NCBI RefSeq assembly: GCF_018446385.1
Contig: NC_055987.1
Coordinates: 8,269,705 to 8,333,704, forward strand
DNA: 64,000 nt
Direction of reading: 5' to 3'
From: Zingiber officinale
Lineage: Eukaryota > Streptophyta > Magnoliopsida > Zingiberales > Zingiberaceae
Each line of letters starts with the position of its first letter. Position 1 is the first letter of the stretch. A model generated the notes under the pieces. That model worked only from the letters and a program-made list of their open reading frames with translations. It had not been told where the DNA came from and made no database searches. A program made the position numbers and the translations under genes. Positions 57,024 through 64,000 of this stretch are shown here, piece after piece.

Positions 57024-59015
57024 ATGTCTTTGTTCTTCCTCTCATCCTTAGCCTTCTTTTCCTTCTTCCTTGCTCGAGTTCCCACCTCATCTTGCATCGG
57101 CTTTACTTTCCCCAGATTCGATTCAGAGTCAGCCATCAAGTCCTCCGGCAACAGATCCATCGCCTCCGACGGCTCCCTCCAGCTCACTGACGGCCAACCT
57201 GCAGCTTCCACCTACTACGCCCATCCCATCCCGATGTGGCGCGCCGCCACCAACGAGACCGCCAACTTCTCCACCTACTTCGAGTTCTCCGTCTCCTTCC
57301 CCAGCGGCGGCGCCGCGAACTCATCCCCCTTTGGCGGCTTCGCCTTCTTCTTGGCCCCGTTCGACTCGTTCGACCACGGAACTTCCAATCCGATCAACTT
57401 GTCCAATGGCACCTCCACGTCCCCCGATCGCCTTCTAGCCGTGGAGTTCGATTCCTTTCGGGCGAACTCGATCTCCAACGGCACCGCCGCCGTTAACAAT
57501 GACTCGCTCGCCGCCCGAATCTCCTACACAGCGATCTCCAACCTCCTCGTCGTCCTCGTCGAGGAACTGAAGGCTAGTCCCAACTCCAGCCCGCTGAATC
57601 TTACTTATCGGGTGGATTTGAGGAAAGTCTTGCCGGATCAAGTCCTGGTGGGCTTCTCCGCTACCAATGGATCGGCAGCGGTTCTTCAGAGGATCACGAA
57701 TTGGAATTTTACCTCCGATCTCGAGCCGGAAAGTAAGAAATCTGCCCTCAAACTATGGATGGTGGCTCCGGCCATCGCTTTGATCCTTGCTCTGTTTCTG
57801 GCGGCGCTGATACTCTACATTTGGAGAGGAGAAGGGTCGTTGAGAACCAAAATCCTGTATTGGATTATACTGAGCGTGGAGAAAGGCGCGACCTTTGCGC
57901 GCCGTCCGTTGTTATGGTGTCGATTGATGCGGAGGAGGCGGAAGGGCGAAGATGGCAATTTGAGCTCGGGCGAGTCGATGGACGACGAGTTCAGCACGGG
58001 GACGGGGCCGCGGCGGTTCTCGTACCGGGAGCTCGCGTTGGCGACGAACAACTTCTCGGAGAAGAGGAAGCTGGGCCAGGGAGGGTTCGGCGGCGTCTAC
58101 AAGGGGTTCTTAGTTAGGTCCGGCAGCGAAGTGGCGGTTAAGAAGATATCGAGCACGTCGAAACAGGGGCGGAAGGAGTACTCGTCGGAGGTGAAGATCA
58201 TCAGCCGCCTCCGCCACCGGAACCTGGTGCAGCTCCTAGGTTGGTGCCACGAGCGCGGCGAGTTCCTGCTGGTGTACGAGTTCCTCCCCAACGGCAGCCT
58301 CGATCGGCACCTGTTCCGTCGGCCGACGTCGTCGTCGCCGCCGCTGCCATGGGAGATTCGGTACAACGTGGCGGTGGGTCTGGCGAAGGCGCTGCTGTAC
58401 CTGCACGAGGAGTGGGAGCAGTGCGTGGTGCACAGGGACATCAAGCCCAGCAACGTGATGCTCGACTCGGGCTTCAACGCCAAGCTGGGCGACTTCGGGC
58501 TGGCGCGGCTGGTGGACCACCAGCTGGGACAGCACGCCACGGGGGTCGCCGGCACGCTGGGCTACCTGGCGCCGGAGTGCTTCCACACGGGGAAGGCGAG
58601 CAAGGAGTCGGACGTGTACAGCTTCGGGGTGGTGGCGTTGGAGATCGCGACGGGACGGCGGGCGGTGGAGCACGACAAGGAGGCGGAGGAGGAGGTGCGG
58701 CTGTTGGAGTGGGTGTGGGACATGAACGGGAAGGGGCGGCTGATAGAGGCGGTCGACCGGAGGCTGGAGGAGCAGTTCGAGGAGGCGCAGTTCGAGCGGC
58801 TGATGCTGGTGGGGCTGTGGTGCGCGCACCCCGACCAAGCGCAGAGGCCCTCCATGAGAGAGGCCATCCAAGCTCTGAGGTTCGAGGCAACGGCGATACC
58901 GAGCCTCCCGAAGACGATGCCGGTGCCGGTCTTCCAGCCGCTGGTGCCGGCGCCTCAGGGTTCCATTTCCAGCACGCCGACGAATACCTTCGGAAGCCTC
59001 ACCACTGGAAGGTAG
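57024..59015 (+). CDS. L-type lectin receptor kinase (LecRK)
   Basis: Intronless, 663 residues. Plasma-membrane receptor kinase of the L-type lectin family, nearest in style to clade IX. The start at 57024 is chosen because MSLFFLSSLAFFSFFLA is a signal peptide; upstream in-frame ATGs lack one. A legume-lectin domain covers about 25-235 (FTFPRF start, VEFDSF strand, WNFTS end) with many N-glycosylation sites. One transmembrane helix at about 245-268. The kinase at about 335-620 has GQGGFGGVYKG (350), VAVKK, HRDIKPSN (470; RD kinase), DFGLARL (489) and GTLGYLAPE, so it should be active. The lectin domain is short: after VEFDSF the family segment HVGIDVNS, which carries metal-binding and sugar-binding residues, is absent. 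Carbohydrate binding is therefore doubtful. The kinase part is very GC-rich. Confidence 0.92.
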   Translation: MSLFFLSSLAFFSFFLARVPTSSCIGFTFPRFDSESAIKSSGNRSIASDGSLQLTDGQPAASTYYAHPIPMWRAATNETANFSTYFEFSVSFPSGGAANSSPFGGFAFFLAPFDSFDHGTSNPINLSNGTSTSPDRLLAVEFDSFRANSISNGTAAVNNDSLAARISYTAISNLLVVLVEELKASPNSSPLNLTYRVDLRKVLPDQVLVGFSATNGSAAVLQRITNWNFTSDLEPESKKSALKLWMVAPAIALILALFLAALILYIWRGEGSLRTKILYWIILSVEKGATFARRPLLWCRLMRRRRKGEDGNLSSGESMDDEFSTGTGPRRFSYRELALATNNFSEKRKLGQGGFGGVYKGFLVRSGSEVAVKKISSTSKQGRKEYSSEVKIISRLRHRNLVQLLGWCHERGEFLLVYEFLPNGSLDRHLFRRPTSSSPPLPWEIRYNVAVGLAKALLYLHEEWEQCVVHRDIKPSNVMLDSGFNAKLGDFGLARLVDHQLGQHATGVAGTLGYLAPECFHTGKASKESDVYSFGVVALEIATGRRAVEHDKEAEEEVRLLEWVWDMNGKGRLIEAVDRRLEEQFEEAQFERLMLVGLWCAHPDQAQRPSMREAIQALRFEATAIPSLPKTMPVPVFQPLVPAPQGSISSTPTNTFGSLTTGR

Positions 59016-60578
59016 TTAGTTCTCAACTGTAATCAACTACCGTTTCATTTGTTTTAGGGGGACAACAATATAATTGGTCTTCTTCTTCTGTAATCACCTA
59101 CTGTTTCATGATTTTTGATCTTGTTTCCTTCTTTAACTTTGATGTTGTTAGATTTGTTCTTTAACTTTGATGTTGTTATTTACGTATGTTGAACGATTAA
59201 ATATTTGACACTAGATAATCATAATAATAATAATAATAGAGACGTAGGTTTTACTTAATTAATTCTGACCTATTTATTCCGTTAATGTTCCTTTGTGACT
59301 GTCACTGTCAAGATTAGTCGACTAATTATAACAGCAGACGGTAGCCAGCTCAATCCGTTAAAGCTTGACTCGTGAGTCAACTCTTCATGGACCCACAGAA
59401 CAACGTATAGGACTGGCCGACAATGATATCAGGGCCCACATGCAACACCACAAGTCCGCGTTGCCTATCTTTGTTTACGTGCGTGTATACAAAACCACCA
59501 GAATTTGGGCAGCGACCATTCCTTTTCTCCATAAATTGCTGCAAGGCCATGTTCCTTCTATCTAGGAAAGAGAGACCAATCGGGGGGAAAAAATTCTCAA
59601 TTTGACCCATTTAGAATGAACGTAATCATCCATTATTACAAGAGGAAAGTGAGATCAAAACTACATCAGGTAGTTAATATAAACCTGTAAATGCTAACTT
59701 GTCGTCTGGAACTGAAGATCTGAAACAACACCTGCACTATGCTCCCAAGTGAAGTCCAAGAACTGAAAGGCCCTTATAGCCATGGGCATAGCCAGGTGGG
59801 GAGGAAGGGGAGCAACACCCCGTTGACATTTTTCTAAAACATAATATTATATTTCACCATCAATTTGTCTGTCGATACATCATCGTTCGCCATTGAAAAC
59901 TTAAAATTGACCATACGACCTAAGCTATTCATCAGTACTATTTTTATGAGAAATTAGCACGAGAATGTTAAATATTGAATTTAAACAATATATATCTAAT
60001 AATAAATGAATAGCTAAATTGTAGAACACTAATTGAGAGTGCTAAATTAAAATTAGATCGGATTCAAACTAAATCCAACAATAGCCTTCGTCGTTCCAGG
60101 ATTGGTTTGGAATTGATTTGATCAAATTTACCGAACCACATTCAAAAGTAAAAGGGGTTCTATCAATTCAAAATGAATTAGAATATTTTTGAAAAACTTA
60201 TTTCTTTTTTTTTTTATTCTCCCTTTTCTCCCTACTGTCGATGTAGCCCCCATCATGTCATACGTCACTATCATCTTCTTCCATCCTTCTCTTTTATTTT
60301 TTTCTTTCTCCTTTCCCCCATTTTCTTCTTTTCCTTCTTTTCTTTTATTTTTCCTTTCTCCTTTTCCCCATTTTCTTCTTTTCCTTCTTTTCTCCAACGA
60401 CAGTAAACTGTAATTTTTTACTCTTCTCTTGTTAAGCACAAAAACTCTCTTTTCTTCCCCTTTCTATTCTCCAGCAAGCAAGAAACACATCATCAACTGC
60501 TGCATTCTTTTAGCAACACGAGCCGCTCTCGACTCTCACATCTTTTTCCTCTTCTCGCATTTTCTAAGATTTTGTGGG
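59016..60578. other. Gene-free DNA with a pyrimidine tract
   Basis: An ATA run lies at about 59,219-59,238. From about 60,198 to 60,480 the plus strand is strongly pyrimidine-rich, with a repeated CTCCTTTxCCCCATTTTCTT unit (60,309 and 60,358). The basic Lys-rich frame on the minus strand here is a by-product. No gene is supported. Confidence 0.55.
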
Positions 60579-61339
60579 TGTTAGTATTAGCCCTAAAAGT
60601 CAATTATGAGATGATTAGGCTTATTGAGTTATTGAGTTAATAGTTAATCTAATATAATAATCCAATCCATTAAGAGGAAGACAAAAAGAAAAAAAATCAT
60701 GGGTTCATATGATGGATCATTAGATTAAGTTTAATCAGAATTAAACTTATTGAGTTGCACTCATTGGGTGAACTTGAATTCACCAAGGAAGAGGAAAGGA
60801 CTTTTACATGATTTGATCATATAAAAGAAGAAGACTAAAAGGCTCTTCATGGAAGATGAAAAACCTCTTTATGAAAGATGACTAAGAGTTAATTCATGAA
60901 AGAAGATTAAAAGCTAAAAAGGGACTTTTGGTATTCTATGAGAGTACAAAAGGTGATTTTCGACCATCGAATAGGTGGATGTTCATTTTGTCTTCTCCTT
61001 CTCCTTCTTCCTCCTCTTATTCCTCTTGGCCGATCCTTCCTCATGGCCGAACTACTCTTTACTTGTTAGCACAAGAAGGTGGTTCTTCTATGAAGTCGTG
61101 TTCGTCCGACGGACGGAACGTGTTCGTGTGGATACCATAGAGGCGAGAACACTTGATTACGTTGAGATCTGCATCCAAAGAAAAGTTGTTGTCGGGAGAG
61201 TGAAGGGCACACAACAAAAGTATAACTCCTAATTTAACTTAGTATATGTGATTTATCTCCTTCGCATGTATCTTTTGGAAGGATCTAGTTAGCTTTTCTG
61301 TAGCGCTTTCTGCGTGTTTAACGCTCTAGATCCTAACGG
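60579..61339 (+). repeat. Candidate LTR, plus orientation
   Basis: Starts TGTTAGTATTAGCCC and ends CTAGATCCTAAC, with a CATATAAAAG promoter box near 60,818 and a PBS-like TGGAATCAGAG just downstream. Its last 75 bases match the duplicated unit at 70-220. No coding frame. Family unresolved. Confidence 0.5.
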
Positions 61340-62848
61340 TGGAATCAGAGGCTCTTGCGAAGGCATATACTAAAGTTATAGTTAGATTTTTATATGAGAT
61401 ATAGAAATTGTATGAGAGATTTACTATGATTTGCATGATTATGAGTTAGATTTCGGCCAAAGGTCTCAACCTAAAAATTGTTGTGAACAACAAGGTCTCA
61501 ACTAAAACACTATTTTGAATAGCAAGGTTTTGGTCAAAGGTTTTGTGGATAGCGGGATCATTGTGGTGTTGCAGCTCATAAGTTTTTGTTGAAATCATAG
61601 TAGATTTTATATCATAAAAATATTGTGAATGTTATATGATATGGTGCATGGTTATGGCCTTTAACCTCAATGTGATTGGATATGTGTGTTGTAATTCATA
61701 ATACGGTCTGCGTGTTGTGCCTCTCCTTTTTCATTCTTATTGTAAATTTAGACTACCCTCGAATGTAACTTGAGGTTATTTAGATTTTGTAATGTACAAA
61801 TTAGATAAAGAACCAGTCTACTGGACAATGATGAAAAAGGGAGAAGGACAACAACACATGATCACCAAGGAAGTACTTAGAGAAGATGCTTTAACCTATG
61901 TTAACCTTTTGATCTTCTCATTGGCTTGAGAAGATCGCAGTTGATGGGGCTATAACCATGTCATATTTAATTACTGTATATGTTGATGTATACCATGATA
62001 TGCCATGAATGTATATGATGCATGTGTAGCTATCATAATTAGGTCCTTTTCATATGTCTATCAAAGTTTGGTATTCACTACTACCTCGATCATATGTAGT
62101 CAGGTTTGCCAAAGCAAAGTGACTCGTTTTATCTTAATAGAGTGAGATAGGACAATTGTAATATCTGACTATTGAACTTTGGATGTGACTTAACTAAGTT
62201 ACCTCAATTGGATTGAGAACTTAGAAACATTTCTCATACGATGTAATTCAAATTATACTAGTCTTGGGCGATTAGCCAAAGCTAACTCAAGATGAGTTAT
62301 AATATGAATTTCATAAGATGGACAAACAAACAAATAGTCTTTTTCATCCAATGAGTCAAGAGTTATATAGGATGTAATTGGTAAACATTGTCTACCTAAG
62401 TTGTACTTAGTCTTGGGTGATTAGTCAAAGCTAACTTAGGATGAGATATAATATGAGTCTTGTCCCACATAAATGTCTTTGTTATTGGATATGGAGCTAG
62501 TAGTGTAGGTAAAACCACATCTATGACTTGCTCATATCAAGATTTACAATTCAATGGGAGAATCATTTATTAAATGCTTAATTAAATGATCTGAATATGA
62601 TATTTATTTTTGTATTTTATTTTTGTAGATCACCATGTCATCTAGTACATTGAATACACTGTTTCTACATTATCTTCCATGTATTACATTACTTTATGCT
62701 TCTCAACCAATATATCTTAATGAATAAACCTTATATTTATTCAAGATCCAACTTTAGTGATATTTATCAAATTAATTATTGTGTAGACAAATATGAAAAA
62801 AATATTATAATTGAGTTTTATTGATAACCAAAATGCTCTAACAACAAA
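61340..62848. repeat. Non-coding retroelement-like DNA
   Basis: No gene. A block GTCTTGGGyGATTAGyCAAAG occurs twice (about 62,262 and 62,410), each followed by a similar 35-bp stretch. Near 62,848 the minus strand shows TGTTAGAGCATTTTGG, a plausible LTR start for the Copia remnant to the right. Confidence 0.45.
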
Positions 62849-64000
62849 AATTACATACGGGAATCAAGTCTCATCCTCTCTACTTGATCCCTAAATTTCA
62901 ATAGTGTCATATCTTAGTCAAAGGATCAACAATCATGAATTTAGTACTAATGTGTTCAATAACCACTGTCTTATCTTGAACACGTTCTTTAATGGCTAGA
63001 TATTTAATATTGATATGCTTCTTTAATGTGTTCAATAACCACTGTCTTATCTCACTTTTATTCTTCTTAACCATAAAGACAACAACTAAATTATCACAAA
63101 ATATTCTTAATGCTTAGATATAGAATCCACAATTCTAAGCCCTGAAATGAAACTCTTCATCCAAACACCATGTGAGGTCACCTCAAAACAAGAAACGAAA
63201 ACTCAGCCTTCATAGTGGAAGTAGCAGTCAATGTCTGCTTTGCACTTCTCCAAGACAACTCCACTGGCTAGCATAAAAATATATCCAAAAGTTGATTTTG
63301 TTAATCAATGCAGTCGGCGTAGTCTGAATCAGAGTAGCCAATCACTTCTAAATTCTCAGCTCATTTAAATACAAGCATGTAGTCTTTACTCTCTTGAAGG
63401 TATCTCATCACCTTCTTTGCATCTTTTAAGTGGTCTATAATCGGATTACTTTGATATCTTCCCAATATAGCAATAACAAATGCAATGTCAGGTCTAGTGC
63501 AAATCTAAGCATACATCAAGCTTCTGACAGCAGAAGTATATGTAGTGTTTTTTATTTGTTTTCTTTCAAACTCATTTTTCGGACATTGATGCATATTGAA
63601 TTTATCACCTTTCACAATGGAAGCTATATTTGGTGAACAATTTCCATCCAAAATCTCTCTAAAACTTTGTTGATATAGGTTTCTTGAGATAGTCCTAAGA
63701 TTCCTTGAAATTTGTCTTTGTGTATCTTAATACCAATGACATAATATGCATCACTCATATCTTGTATATCAAAGTTTTTAGAGAGAAATTGTTTTATCTC
63801 ATATAGTAAAACCAAATCATTGGTTGCAAGCAAAATTTTATCCACATAGAGAATAACGAAACAAATCTTGCTCCCATTGACCTTCTAGTATATACATTGA
63901 TCCATGACATTCTCCAAGAGACCAAATGAAGAGATGACATCATGAAATTTTAAATATCATTGACAAGATGCTTGTTTCAATCCATATATGGATTTCTTGA
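62849..64000 (-). mobile_element. Copia remnant running off the right edge
   Basis: On the minus strand RT wording is seen at 63,624-63,845 (ILLATNDLVLLYEIKQFLS, then YVIGIKIHKDK and ILGLSQETYINKVLERF) with RNase H-like sequence left of it (62,880-63,450). The right end is cut by the window edge. Broken fossil of Ty1/Copia type. Confidence 0.7.

Noticed and set aside
58236-59032. Long open frames overlapping the lectin receptor kinase in other frames and on the minus strand
   Set aside because: High GC in the kinase coding region removes stop codons from the other frames. Their residue make-up (Arg, Ala, Gly, Pro) is typical of shadow frames.
60128-60439. 103-residue Lys/Arg/Glu-rich minus-strand frame
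   Set aside because: It lies on the purine strand of a pyrimidine tract with a repeated unit; low-complexity by-product.

Overview
The window is nuclear DNA of a flowering plant. Genes are rich in GT-AG introns, the protein families are plant-specific or plant-typed (KIN-12 kinesin, class A5 heat stress factor, RALF, cellulose synthase-like C, RIN4/NOI protein, L-type lectin receptor kinase), and intergenic space is packed with LTR retroelements and MITEs. GC-rich coding starts and the overall style suggest a monocot; a ginger-family (Zingiberales) source is my guess from the look of the LTRs and is not proven here.

Layout. 1-4,440: LTR remnants, a 172-bp MULE-type MITE, one small broken membrane-protein gene and a purine-rich tract. 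4,614-15,087: three co-oriented minus-strand genes: a RALF peptide, HSFA5, and a 17-exon KIN-12A/PAKRP1 phragmoplast kinesin (1,255 residues by my exon reading). 15,991-35,640: a nested retroelement stack. A Gypsy-like LTR is split by an 18.7-kb SIRE-type Copia element (minus strand, both LTRs, PBS, PPT, near-identical target duplication). That element in turn holds two partial TNT1-like Copia copies in its body and an antiparallel solo LTR of its own family inside its 5' LTR, with a perfect 5-bp target duplication. 36,272-41,155: CSLC (five exons, 692 residues). 42,351-42,831: a small acidic Ala/Glu/Pro-rich protein gene. 44,736-47,095: three small MITEs and a Gypsy-like LTR remnant. 48,055-48,713: a RIN4/NOI gene. 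49,694-55,417: an HMCES/SRAP-domain gene (eight exons, 377 residues) with a Harbinger-type MITE in intron 5. 55,690-56,560: a second Gypsy-like LTR remnant. 57,024-59,015: an intronless lectin receptor kinase. 59,016-64,000: gene-free DNA with an LTR candidate and the end of another Copia copy.

The host genes look like ordinary single-copy plant loci with no shared pathway: cytokinesis (KIN-12A), stress transcription (HSFA5), extracellular signalling (RALF, LecRK), immunity (RIN4-like), wall polysaccharide synthesis (CSLC) and abasic-site protection (HMCES).

The most unusual signal is in the SIRE-family LTRs. It is a tandem array of 33-nt hairpins, 41 bp apart, with a nearly constant loop. 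The stem sequences differ from unit to unit but stay base-paired (for example CCAGACA/TGTCTGG, CCAGCTA/TAGCTGG, CCAAGCG/CGCTTGG). Three LTR copies in the window carry it. All exon boundaries were read by eye from splice signals and remembered family sequences; no alignment was run.
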